Position numbers and translations under genes: made by a program
Source of the DNA: Himantopus leucocephalus
Taxonomy: Eukaryota > Chordata > Aves > Charadriiformes > Recurvirostridae
Length of the DNA stretch: 64,000 bases
Direction: 5' to 3'
Assembly: GCA_003993805.1 (NCBI GenBank)
Contig: RSEF01000005.1
Coordinates: 41,251,564-41,315,563 of the forward strand
In this document: in pieces, positions 31,101-39,602 of the stretch
Position numbering within the stretch: the stretch's first letter is position 1
How the letters are laid out: the number at the start of each line of letters is the position of its first letter
The notes under the pieces: model-generated
What the model was told of the DNA's origin: nothing
Database searches by the model: none
Seen by the model: only the letters and a program-made list of their open reading frames with translations

Positions 31101-34100
31101 ACTTTTACAGCTATTATCATTCAAAGATACTATCACTCAAGTCCACCGAAGCAGCTATCATCTTCGTGAACACAAGTCCAGTATTTTATAGATAGAATCA
31201 TCAACAAAGATTCGTTTCCCTGCCTCTTGCTGCAGGGAAAATCCTTGTTCGAGACATAAATTTTTCATAAAGCTAGGATTTTCTTGCCCAATGGCCAGTG
31301 AGAATTCAGAGCTGGCAGAGATATTATTAACGTGATTTTTCTGACAAGTAACACCAGAAAAGGTGCTGAGGGTAATAATGTATCTACTTTATACATGCAA
31401 ACCACATGCAATTACCATACTTGAGTATTCATTTTCAGTTGCCTCAATTAGATCATTAAAATATATTGGTGTAATGACATATCAGTCAATACTGTAATAA
31501 ATGTAACAAAAAATGCAAACATAGCTGGCATAACAATGAAGACCAAGCTGAACTGGGAGGTTAAGCTACTACGAATGCATAGCATTAGATTATTCAAGGA
31601 GGCATCCAATGGTGAAAAGAAGCTTGATAAATTTTCCTGTAGCAATTAGTTTAATCAGTACAAAGATGCCTGAATCTAACCTACAAAACCTAGCATTTCT
31701 GTTGCACACATGGCATGTAACTGAAAAAAACAGCAGACGGCCACTGCTGTCATAGAAAAGAGGATATGGATTATTCTTACCTCCTTCCACCTGCCACCAA
31801 CCAGTCTAATTTCCCTAAATTTGTGTAGGAGATGCTGTTCTTAATAAATCACGGGGTTGTGAAATTGTAAGTCAACACCATGGAGTTACTGACACTACTC
31901 TATAAAGCAAAATGAAAGCATACATAGCAAGTGAAGAAATTATTCCACTCCTGGGTTTTAACAGCAGTCCAAAACAGTGTTCAACACGAAGACATGAATG
32001 CTGTGTTAGGACACAGTTATGTTTATTCCTATGACTAAAGAGAATTAATATCCTTTGCTTGGAAAATGTGTGAAAGAACATGTTTGTTGAACTTTGAAAA
32101 TCTAAGATCTACAGGGTCTAGCCAGAGTCCAAACACCTTGTGAAGGCTTGGGAGGTCTGACCTTCAACCTAAGAGAAGCAAAAAAGCTGCAGTAGACATC
32201 TCACCAAAGAATAACACCACGGACAGGGTTAAGAAAGAGTGGCACCATTGATACAATGGAGAGTAACACCAATGATACGGCTAAGAAAGAACAATGCCAT
32301 TGGAGGTAAAAAGATGCAACACAATATACATCTTCAAAGACTACAGACTATACATAATCTGAAAGCATAAGGGTACGTGAGGTATTCTCTTCATAAACAT
32401 GAATGCATTACCCAAACATTTTGGATAGAAAGTCAAGCTCCACATTTCAGTGCTTTGGCTGGCTACTAAAGTACTGAGGACAACCAAAATTGGTAAACCA
32501 CAGAAATTAAAAGCGTTAGTCAACGAGTGTACTTGCAAGTAATTTTACCTAATAAAAACAGAAATGTTCTTCACCTTGTAACAAATTTACTGCAGTGGAA
32601 CACAACAGATATTAAGTCTTATTGTCATCAACTACTATACTTAAAAGGGAATAGCTTAACAACCGAAACACCTATTGCACCAGTGTTTCTATGACTGGTG
32701 ATAAAGAAGGAAGTAAATGGAACAAACCAGAGGCTATCATGATTGATTAGATGAATATTTCACAGGAGAACTATCTAGAAAGAAGTCTGAACTACTTTTT
32801 CAAAACAAATTATACAGTAGAAAATAAGGTCTACATGACAAATGGCTGCATCTTCATTCATAAAATATGCCGATAGACAGACCAAGGAACAACTTTGTTC
32901 AAAGATAAATCCATGGAAAGGAAAATTACCAAAGACACTATTCTGCTGAGCCAGATCAGGAGGACACAGAAAGCCAAACCCAACAGACAGATCAATGAGG
33001 ACTCATGAACACCACACCACTGTCAAACCAATACAATGTAGTGTCCTGTCATCCCTGGAAAAGCTCCATCATCAAACCACCAACAATGCTGTACATCTCC
33101 TACAAAGCTAAGTGTGAAGGAACAGCCTTCCAACATCTGCGGAAAGGAGACTACACATTCTCAATGAAGAGTAGATTTATGTTCATTTTTCAAGGGTTGT
33201 TTTAAATTGTGTATGCAGTTAGGACAAAATGTTAAAAAGCACAAAATTTTTCTAGTACACTTAAAGTGTGTCCCTTGGTTTTTATATGACAACAATTTTA
33301 TATAACTGTGATCACAGTAAATGTCATGATGCCCAGTCAGCTGCCTATTAATTGACAAGGTGCTGGCATTTTTTTTACTGTCTTATTAAAAACTATCTTT
33401 TAATATCTTGAATGTTAAATGTTTTACTGTCTCCATAGTCTCCAACACTTTCCTGTTTTCCATACAGCTACTACATGTAAGGCAGCAGGTATTTCAGTAT
33501 CAACTGTCAGGTGCTGTCAGCAAGATATTTTATGCACATAGCAGAACTCAAACAGTTCTCCTCGTCCCATTTGTACAACCACCACCACCACCCCCCCTTA
33601 CCATTCTTTGAGACAACGTTCACAGCCATTGTTGTTATATCCTGAATGCAGGCAGCTTGAAATCCTTCAGTAGGAGGAGTGCCGTAGGTGCTCAGTCCAG
33701 TTGCTGTATTGATGTATATTGTCTTACCCGATGAAACATCAAAATCTTGCAGCCAGTCAGAACACCACAAATCATTCCTGAGATGACCTGTGCTTGCGTT
33801 GTCTGCAGAGAATTCCAAGTTACTTGGGAAGGTCATATGGGGAACCTCAGTATCTTTCATATTTTGTTTTGAGGATTCATCTAATGTACTTTTATCATTG
33901 CAGATGATGCTAGTACAATCTTTTTTAGCAGGTAATGATAAAATGCTGCTTGAAGAGACTGTGTACTCCCCTTCTACGCTGCTGAGTGGTGATGGGCTGA
34001 CAGTACTTCTCATGGACTCCGCTCTTGTACCGTCTGATTGCCAGCATGCATCCCCCTTAGAAATGCTATAATTACTTTCCTTCATTTTTTCCACTGAGGA

Positions 34101-36899
34101 TTTATATGTTTGACAGGCATTGTACAAAAAATCATTATTTGAAGACTCAAGATCAAAAGAGTAGTCATCTTTTCTACCTGAATCTGTTTGGAATTGTTCA
34201 CCAAGTTGTTCTACTACTTTGTGGTCACTTTTCATTCTGGACAGTTTGGATGATAATGATCCTGGAGATCTTTTACAACTTACATTTTTTTTACTAACCT
34301 GAGAGTAATCAGACAATGCCAAAGGACTCTGACAAAGGGCTTGTTTGTCCTGTGAAGTTTCTCCACTGCAGAATAAAGTCTCTTCCAAAGAGCCAAAAAC
34401 TTGGCTACTACTATTAGAATCTGTATCTTCCAAAGCCGGAGTTTCACAAGCACTCAAGCTACCACGGTTGTCATTCTCATTCTTTGAAAAGTCACAATTA
34501 GCTTGTGAATTAAAAACTGAGAGATCAAACTCATTCCGCTCTGACAACGGTGTTGGTAGCGTACACCTGACTCTCCCATAGTATCTCCTGAACTTTTCTA
34601 ACGAACCCAGCTGTGTGGACAAGCTCAGCTTCTTAGAGGGCTGAGATCTTGGCACAGCTATTTGTCTTCTAGTGCTTTTTGTAACTTTATTGTGAGGAAT
34701 ACCTGAAGCAGTTGCCAGTGGCAATTCTGTAACATTCGCTATCTCATAATGTCTTTTACTGGTGGCAATAGGCATAGCTATCCCCTCACTCACCTGATCT
34801 GACAAAGTTTTGTTCTCTAACCGCTCATTACCATCAGCAATGTATACTTCTCTGGTGTAAGGAGGTGTATATTCTTTATTTTTATTACTGGAAATATCCT
34901 TAGCATTTAAAGACTGAATTGGAAAATTCACTTTGTGGCCAAAAATATCCTTGGCACTGACAGGGCCAGGTCCACACTGCATGTTTAATGCAAGATTTGT
35001 TTCTGTTTGTTCACATTCATGTCGGGGCTCATTTTGCATAACATGTGTTGTGCCTGTAGAGCACAATTTTAATGGTATTGAACTAACAGCCCCTCTTCCA
35101 GAATCATCTGTCATGTCAGCTGTTTCCCCGTCTCCTCTTCTTGCATTACAGCATCTCATCAATGAACTTCCAGAGACAGTTTCAGGTCCCATTGCTGTTT
35201 CAGTAGGGTCTTCTCTCTCAGCCAGTGATTGAATAACATCATTATTTAAGATATGGACCGTATTGCTTTCCTGTACTACTTTGCCTTGCTGGCTTCCCAC
35301 ATCTTTTATGTAATTCTCTGTGCAATGCTGCAGGTCACCACGACTGTCTATTTTTCTTGTTTCTGATCTGGCCCCTCCACTAAAAGAGGAACGAAGATTT
35401 TCTGAAGGTTTCAGATGAGTATCAGACACGTTTTGGGAACTGTTTGTGTCTTTTGGCTCCTGCTCTGAGATATTTGATATAATGAAATCAGAAGCTGTGT
35501 CATCTTTGCTGGGCAGTGGAATCTCCACTTTGTTGTTTCTACATGGATCAGATGGTTCAGCAATCTTCTGATTTGGGGCGATTTCAGTTTCCTGTAGACT
35601 TTTATCTGACTCTATAAGATTTGAGGATTTTTTTCCAGTCACAGATTTCCTTTTGACATCTTTTGACTGCAAGTTACGCATTTCATAGGAATCCACAATT
35701 TCATCACATGCTTTCTTAAAACTGTCTTGGATGCTCTTCTTGTCAGAGAGTGAGGGCTTCAGAACCGTAGCATCATACAAACAAAAGTCATTATCTTCAT
35801 TAAATTCTCTGATGTCATCACTACACGGTTCAATAAATAAATGTTCTCGTTTCAAAAATATTTTCACTCCTTCCTCTATGCAAGTTAGAAGAACATCCCA
35901 GTTCTGGAACTCGATTAGAGTTTTTGCAGGTTCCAGACACACATCATAGTCACTGTACGGACAGGTCACATTGAGAATAAAGATCCCATACAACTCTGGG
36001 CCACAACGATGGCGACCAGGGCTTGAACTAGCCTGTCTGCTTGCAGGGCCACTTTTTGCCTTGCAAATGACACTTTCTTTTCTTATTAAAAAATCAATTA
36101 GTTTATGTAGTCTCGTCTTTAAAACAAGCCTCCTATTCACATACAAGAACTGCATATTCTTGTTGTAATGTCCTTCAGTGCTGATATAACCACTTAGCTC
36201 AAATCCCCCAGACTTATGATTTATTTCTCGTAACTTCTGGGATCTGCCCAGTCCATAAATTTGACAAAACCGAGAGTATACATCTCTTGTCTTAGGGAGC
36301 TGAAGCACCATAGAACAAGAAGCGTCATTCCTTAAAGAAAGTGAAACAGAAGGGTGCATCAGCGAAATAGCCTCTACTTTCTGTCTCACTCTCTCAAATT
36401 CCAACACAACATCCATACGCTTTCTCCTCACCGGTAACTGATGGAACAGATTACACACGGTGACTGTGGTTCCACTACTCGGTCTGCTCAATTCAGCTTC
36501 GCAGACTTCCAGTGCTTGCCCATTGTGAAACAGTTTCACAAATGTGTCTGCTGTCCTGCTGGTCTTCGATGAAACTTCCACTACGCTGGCCATGTTGGCT
36601 ATGCTTGCCACAGCCTCCCCTCTAAAGCCATAGAACGTCAGGTTCTCCAAGTCTCTCACTGAGCTGCACTTGCTGGTGAAGTACCGCTTTCCCATTGCAC
36701 TTAAGTCCTCTCTCCCCATCCCGGAGCCGTTGTCCACCACCTGGATCTTAAAAGCTTCCAAATCCACCCTGACAGCTACACATGTTGCTTTGGCATCAAT
36801 GCTATTGAGGACAAGCTCCTCAACACACTGCCCCAGTGAGTTGATAGTCACTCCAGAACGCAGCCTGGCTCGCACATCTTCCACCAAACATTTGATCAT
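16941..36899 (-). CDS. MLH3: DNA mismatch repair protein MLH3 (MutL-gamma nuclease subunit)
   Basis: Twelve coding exons, in transcript order: 36899-33602, 30081-29983, 29303-29233, 28231-28127, 26064-25992, 25339-25268, 24242-24134, 20858-20699, 19471-19448, 19240-19159, 17803-17652 and 17012-16941. They join in frame to 1438 aa plus TAA (human about 1453). MLH3 pairs with MLH1 and nicks DNA in mismatch repair and in meiotic crossover resolution in the nucleus. The N-terminal GHKL ATPase has E28 and N32 in [15 protein letters not shown] at 56-61 and YGFRGEA at 90-96. A long polar, probably disordered linker fills most of the giant first coding exon. The C-terminal dimerisation and nuclease domain has [12 protein letters not shown] at 1224-1235, ACHG near 1362-1365, SCR at 1378-1380 and CAHGRP at 1394-1399, all needed for metal-dependent cleavage in this family. 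The tail is shorter than in human, ending GKKRP. ATG 36899 is chosen because MIKCLVEDV matches the family start. Confidence 0.97.
18133..18168 (+). repeat. (GT)18 microsatellite
   Basis: Eighteen perfect GT units, preceded by a run of ten G and a GC. The alternating purine-pyrimidine tract can adopt Z-DNA and should be length-polymorphic. It lies in an MLH3 intron. Confidence 0.97.
19103..19137 (+). repeat. (GAAA)n microsatellite with a single N at its left edge
   Basis: About eight GAAA units follow directly on the N at 19103. The N probably marks uncertain repeat length. This tract sits 22 bp past the donor of MLH3 coding exon 10 and is a pyrimidine tract on the sense strand. Confidence 0.95.
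19448..19471 (-). CDS. MLH3: MLH3 coding exon 9: 24-nt microexon
   Basis: This eight-codon exon encodes ELIQEQVE, between a long polypyrimidine acceptor and a consensus GTGAGT donor. It fits exactly between exon 8 (ending SIVE) and exon 10 (starting LVQTTGG), and the human protein reads EFIREQLE at this place. It is phase 0 on both sides, so skipping would keep the frame. Confidence 0.9.
20395..20432 (+). repeat. two-copy 19-bp direct repeat
   Basis: Positions 20395-20413 and 20414-20432 are near-identical 19-mers (TTTACTGTTCGTTCAAGCA and a copy with two changes). It lies in the MLH3 intron between coding exons 8 and 9. No function is evident. Confidence 0.8.
20859..24133 (-). other. MLH3: MLH3 intron 7 (between coding exons 7 and 8)
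   Basis: A 3.3-kb AT-rich intron, non-coding on both strands. The only recognisable content is an old LINE fragment at about 22.40-23.14 kb, on the strand opposite to MLH3. Confidence 0.75.
22400..23140 (+). mobile_element. degenerate CR1/L3-type LINE, reverse transcriptase 3' part
   Basis: Two blocks look like the end of a CR1/L3 ORF2. Around 22.50-22.71 kb there are traces of the FADDTKL region and of an NKCKL block. Around 22.92-23.02 kb, a block resembles the conserved 'LEYCVQFW' coding stretch, followed by a run like 'tctcaaaaaggatatagcagaa'. The order and spacing fit such an element in + orientation. It is riddled with substitutions and has no open frame, so it is old and inert. The assignment comes from remembered consensus blocks, not from an alignment. 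Confidence 0.5.
25268..25339 (-). CDS. MLH3: MLH3 coding exon 6: 72-nt exon with the nuclease metal-binding motif
   Basis: This exon has the acceptor TTTAG and the donor GTGAGG. It encodes [12 protein letters not shown], the DQHA(X)2E(X)4E motif that supplies metal ligands of the MutL endonuclease. Its length is a multiple of three, and both flanking junctions have the same phase (one base carried over). Skipping it would keep the frame but remove the active-site motif. In human the equivalent exon is exon 7, and an isoform lacking 24 residues there is known. Confidence 0.95.
26130..26520 (+). mobile_element. degenerate CR1/L3-type LINE 3' end
   Basis: The segment follows the usual 3'-end order of CR1/L3 LINEs: a 'gatgattaggg' block, a 'ctgagaaggt..taattagtctttatacatac' block, a 'ctggcaggagattaaatgac' block and finally a 'ggtggagctggaa' block near 26480. 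It lies antisense to MLH3 in the intron between coding exons 4 and 5. There is no open frame. It could be the continuation of the same family seen at 22.4 kb, but the two pieces are separated by exons and are independent insertions. Confidence 0.55.
28232..29232 (-). other. MLH3: MLH3 intron 3
   Basis: A 1-kb AT-rich intron. I see nothing in it beyond the splice sites. Confidence 0.7.
29924..29924. other. single N inside a T-rich tract
   Basis: An isolated N in a homopolymer-rich stretch (T7, N, TGG, then a long run of T) 59 bp past the MLH3 coding exon 2 donor. It is most likely an unresolved homopolymer length. Confidence 0.9.
30082..33601 (-). other. MLH3: MLH3 intron 1 (after the giant exon)
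   Basis: A 3.5-kb AT-rich intron and the largest in the gene. I see no exon, RNA gene or recognisable mobile element in it. A degenerate two-copy repeat with a period of about 52 bp lies at 32210-32307. Confidence 0.7.
32210..32307 (+). repeat. degenerate two-copy tandem repeat, period about 52 bp
   Basis: Units starting at 32210 (AATAACACCA...) and 32262 (AGTAACACCA...) share a similar order of bases, including TAAGAAAGA and a CCATTG block. Similarity is only moderate. No function is evident. Confidence 0.5.
33602..36899 (-). CDS. MLH3: MLH3 giant first coding exon (ATPase domain and linker)
   Basis: One 3298-nt exon encodes about three quarters of the protein: the whole GHKL ATPase and transducer region (roughly residues 1-330) and the rapidly evolving linker. 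It ends AAG AAT G at 33602, followed by a good GTAAGG donor. The frame stays open past the donor to 33507 by chance, but that part is intron. A single giant exon carrying the start codon is also the human MLH3 arrangement. The first intron-side bases are extremely G-rich on the sense strand; see the findings. Confidence 0.96.
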
Positions 36900-36943
36900 G
36901 TCAAAATCAGACAGATGAGAAACTCAAGAAACTTGCAGGGAGC

Positions 36944-36955
36944 TCACTCCTCCAT
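36944..36955 (-). promoter_or_regulatory. MLH3: minimal upstream ORF in the MLH3 5' leader
   Basis: On the minus strand an ATG at 36955 opens a three-codon frame (M-E-E) and stops at TGA, 44 bases before the MLH3 start at 36899. A good acceptor (polypyrimidine tract, then CCCAG) at 36974 suggests that the exon begins at 36973, so the uORF would be in the mature leader. It could slightly reduce MLH3 translation; that is inference. Confidence 0.5.
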
Positions 36956-37331
36956 GTTCCTTAAAACAACTCCCTGGGTGGAGACAAAAAAAGAAGAAAA
37001 GAAATGCAAATTAAAGGCCTGAAAAAAACTTTCATTTATTGCATTCACCTTCATAAATATACTTTTCCTGGTAGGCAGAGACTTTTCCTGTGATTACTCT
37101 CCTGCTCAGGCTTTGACCCCACACCCTTGGTGCCTTCAGGGTGCGCGGCCAGAATGTGAGTCTATGCTCCTTACTAACAATATACACGATTCTCAAACTT
37201 AACACACCTAAACCACGAGAAGGCCAAGCTCAAAGCACCCGCAACCAAAAGGCTTCTGCTTCCATTTGCATCAAAAACATACAGAAGGCAGCACCCAGAA
37301 GCGGGCAGAGCTGCCTTCCTCGCGTTTTTAC

Positions 37332-37520
37332 CTCAATCTCCTCACAAAAAGGGCAGCGTACGCACACACACCACCACCTCCCTTCACCCCCTCTCCCTAC
37401 CCCCACAACGGCCGCGGCGCGAGACCAACCGTGGCGGGCTACCGGGCCCGCACGCGTCTCCTCAGGAGGATAAACGAGCGAGCGACGGCCCGGGCAGGGA
37501 GCGCAGGGCGCATGCGCGGC
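37332..37520 (-). promoter_or_regulatory. MLH3: MLH3 promoter and probable non-coding first exon
   Basis: A CpG-rich segment lies between the palindrome and the first MLH3 intron. A candidate donor (GAG then GTAAAA on the minus strand) ends a possible non-coding exon at 37332, which would splice to 36973. The start site is probably near 37.45-37.52 kb. The exon assignment is tentative. Confidence 0.4.
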
Positions 37521-37529
37521 GGCGGCCGN

Positions 37530-37613
37530 CGGCGGGGGACTACGGTTCCCAGCAGGCCTAGCGCCCGCCGTCCGGCGGGCGCTAGGCCTGCTGGGAACCG
37601 TAGTCCCCCGCCG
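37530..37613. repeat. perfect palindrome, 41-bp arms, 2-bp spacer
   Basis: 37530-37570 and 37573-37613 are exact reverse complements, separated by TC. Each arm contains ACTACGGTTCCCA, which matches the ACTAYRNNNCCCR promoter motif linked to ZNF143/THAP11. The repeat lies between the MLH3 promoter and the ACYP1 poly(A) site. A single N (37529) abuts its left end, so a fold-back assembly error is a serious alternative to a true cruciform-capable element. Confidence 0.95.
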
Positions 37614-37688
37614 TCCCAGGCAGGGCCTGCGATCCACTCAACCCCCCCCTCCCCGTATGACAGATGCACACAAGACGCTCCAAGCAAT

Positions 37689-37694
37689 TTTATT
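37689..37694 (-). terminator. ACYP1: ACYP1 poly(A) signal
   Basis: AATAAA on the minus strand (TTTATT on plus), 165 bp after the ACYP1 stop. Cleavage here would end ACYP1 about 60 bp before the palindrome and under 250 bp upstream of the likely MLH3 start, since both genes run the same way. Confidence 0.75.
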
Positions 37695-37859
37695 CTAAAG
37701 GGGAAGGGGGGGAAAAAAAAATAAAAATAAAGTTCTGCAACAAAAATACATCGTTTCTGAGAGTCCTCTAGAGCTGGATACGGAAGGAACAGGGGGAAGA
37801 GGGGGCGGAAAACGTTCCGTTGAGGGCAGCTCCCCGTTTTGCGTCTTCCCGGCACGAAG

Positions 37860-38555
37860 TTATTTCAAAATCTGGAAGTCCTTGTGCTCCAGCGCCGCGA
37901 TCGCCTTCTCGTTGCTGAACTCGGCTCGGCTGATGCGGGACTGGGGGCTTCCTATCTTCCTCAGCCATTCCTGCAGCTCCCGTACCCTGGCAGTCGGACC
38001 CTGAATCTGCCCTCGCACGGTGCCGTGGCTCGTGTTTTGCACCCAGCCAACGAGCCCCAGCCTCTTGGCCTCCCCCTGAGAAGACAACGTGGAGCAAAAT
38101 CAGATCGATCCGAACTGTAAGAGAGCTACGGAATGACACTCGCACAGAGGAGTCGCATTTTACAGGTAAAGACACAGACCTCCAAGCAAGTTCCTCCGGC
38201 TCAAGCAGCAGAGGATTCACCCGACTCCTCTTTATACTCTCTCACACCAAAAACAGGGGCTGAAACGCACCTTTCAGTCCTGCTTACATCACGCAGCACT
38301 GAGCACGAACAGCCCCCATCCACAAGCAGCCGGAGCCCGGGCCGTGGCCGCCATCCAGCAGGCAAGGCAAGGCCGCCGTGGCCGCCAAGGCAGCCGCAGG
38401 AGCCACCACAGCGCTGATGGAGGGCACCGCGCACCCCGAGAGGAAGGACCGCGCCACGCCACGCCACGCACCTGGGTGTACTTGCGGAAGAAAACGCCCT
38501 GCACCTTGCCGGACACCTCGTAGTCCACCGAGACCAGGCCCTCGCCCTCCGCCAT
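37860..38555 (-). CDS. ACYP1: Acylphosphatase-1 (common type)
   Basis: Two coding exons, 38555-38472 and 38075-37860, give 99 aa, the length of human ACYP1. The enzyme hydrolyses the carboxyl-phosphate bond of acyl phosphates such as 1,3-bisphosphoglycerate and acetyl phosphate in the cytosol. Both family signatures are present: GKVQGVFFR at 16-24, with catalytic R24, and GWVQNTSHGTVRGQIQG at 38-54, with catalytic N42. The C-terminal SNEKAIAALEHKDFQI segment follows the family pattern. MAEG at the N-terminus and QNTSHGTV favour ACYP1 over the muscle paralogue ACYP2. A 5' non-coding part is probably short because the CpG island begins at once. It is divergent to ZC2HC1C. I see no defect, but short isoforms that extend elsewhere cannot be excluded. 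Confidence 0.97.
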
Positions 38556-38888
38556 GGCGGCCGCCTCCTTCCTCCTGCCGCAGCCGCCGCAACACCCCTC
38601 TGCGCCTGCGCGGCGCGGCTCGCGAGGAGGGGGGGGCGTGGCTTCGCCGGCCCCTGGAGACCAATGAAGAGCCAGGCCCCGCGAGCGGCCGGGGAGGGGG
38701 CTGGTCCCTCATTAACCGCCTCATGAATAATGCATATCTGCTCACCCGCTGGTCAATTCCCCCCCGCCCCTAGCCGGCCATAGAGGCGGGGTCCTCCGGA
38801 GAGCGGAGTGGCGGAGGAGCGTTGCGGGGAAACCATAGAGAGGCCGCTCGCCGGCGAGAGCGGCGCAGGAACTGGTATTCGCGTGCCC

Positions 38889-38901
38889 GTCTCCAGGCAA
38901 C
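38889..38901 (+). promoter_or_regulatory. ZC2HC1C: RFX-type X-box
   Basis: GTCTCCAGGCAAC fits the RFX dimer pattern (GTTGCC-N-GGCAAC) with two departures in the left half-site. It lies close to the presumed ZC2HC1C start. RFX sites are common at promoters of ciliary and testis genes. A link to this gene is inference. Confidence 0.5.
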
Positions 38902-39006
38902 AGCCGTCCCCGGGGCGGCGGCGGCGGGCGGGGAGCGGCGGGCAGGGCTCCGCGCTGCCCCGGGGCGAGGGCGGAGGGCAGGAGGAGGTGTCGGGTCTCT
39001 CGGGCC

Positions 39007-39017
39007 ATGGCAGACCG
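39007..39017 (+). promoter_or_regulatory. ZC2HC1C: candidate ZC2HC1C first-exon end with an upstream ATG
   Basis: A strong-context ATG (GGGCCATGG) at 39007 opens M-A-D-R and meets a GTGAGC donor at 39018. Joining this to either acceptor before the main exon (AG at 39582-39583 or 39594-39595) gives a short frame that stops at TGA 39600-39602, directly against the main ATG at 39603. Another donor (GCAG then GTAACG) lies near 39086, so the first exon end is not certain. Confidence 0.4.
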
Positions 39018-39602
39018 GTGAGCGAAACGGGAGGCGACGCAGCTTGCCGAGGAGGCCGGGCGGAGCGCCGGCCGCTGTCCCGCAGGTAACGCCGCCCGCC
39101 CCGCGGGGCCGGCCTGCGGCCTGGGTACCCGGCACGCCTCGGGGGATGCGGTAGAACGAGCCACGGGAAGATTGTACCGAGCTTTGCCGGACGCCCACGT
39201 GTCAGACCTGTGTGCTACACTGGCGGTTCTGTGATGCCAAAACTGAAGGGACGCATTATGGGAAACTCCCTGGGGGAGTATATCAATTTCTCTGGCAGTA
39301 CAGCATATTTCTGCTGCTACCATGATAAAACAGGGCTCAGGCAGAAAGCGAAATAAAAGCATATCTTGTTTCTGGATGCATCAACGATTGGGGCTGGAAG
39401 AGGCAGCACGGGAGCTCCCCAGATGGAAGGAGCATAAAGATTACAGAACCCAGGAAAGTTACAGAACCTTTGCTAATATTTATTATGGCCTGTCATTGTA
39501 GCCTCCAGGTGTAGCCTGTTAGGAGAAAATTTGTCCAGTTTTGGATAAGATAGTCTGTAATGACTTTGGTTTTCTAACCTCAGGCTCTTTCTCAGGCACT
39601 GA

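Larger units (their letters stand above)
38330..39180. promoter_or_regulatory. bidirectional CpG-island promoter, ACYP1 / ZC2HC1C
   Basis: One CpG island covers ACYP1 exon 1 and the probable first exon of ZC2HC1C, which run away from each other. A CCAAT box lies at 38661-38665. An AT-rich island (CCTCATGAATAATGCATAT, about 38720-38740) breaks the GC-rich run and may be a homeobox or octamer-type site. An RFX-like X-box is listed separately. Confidence 0.7.

Noticed and set aside
33507..33601. extension of the MLH3 frame past 33602
   Set aside because: It crosses a good GTAAGG donor into G-rich intron (WWWW residues), and the next exon joins in phase at 33602.
37439..37855. open frames on both strands over the palindrome
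   Set aside because: The same residues appear mirrored because of the inverted repeat. There is no independent coding evidence.
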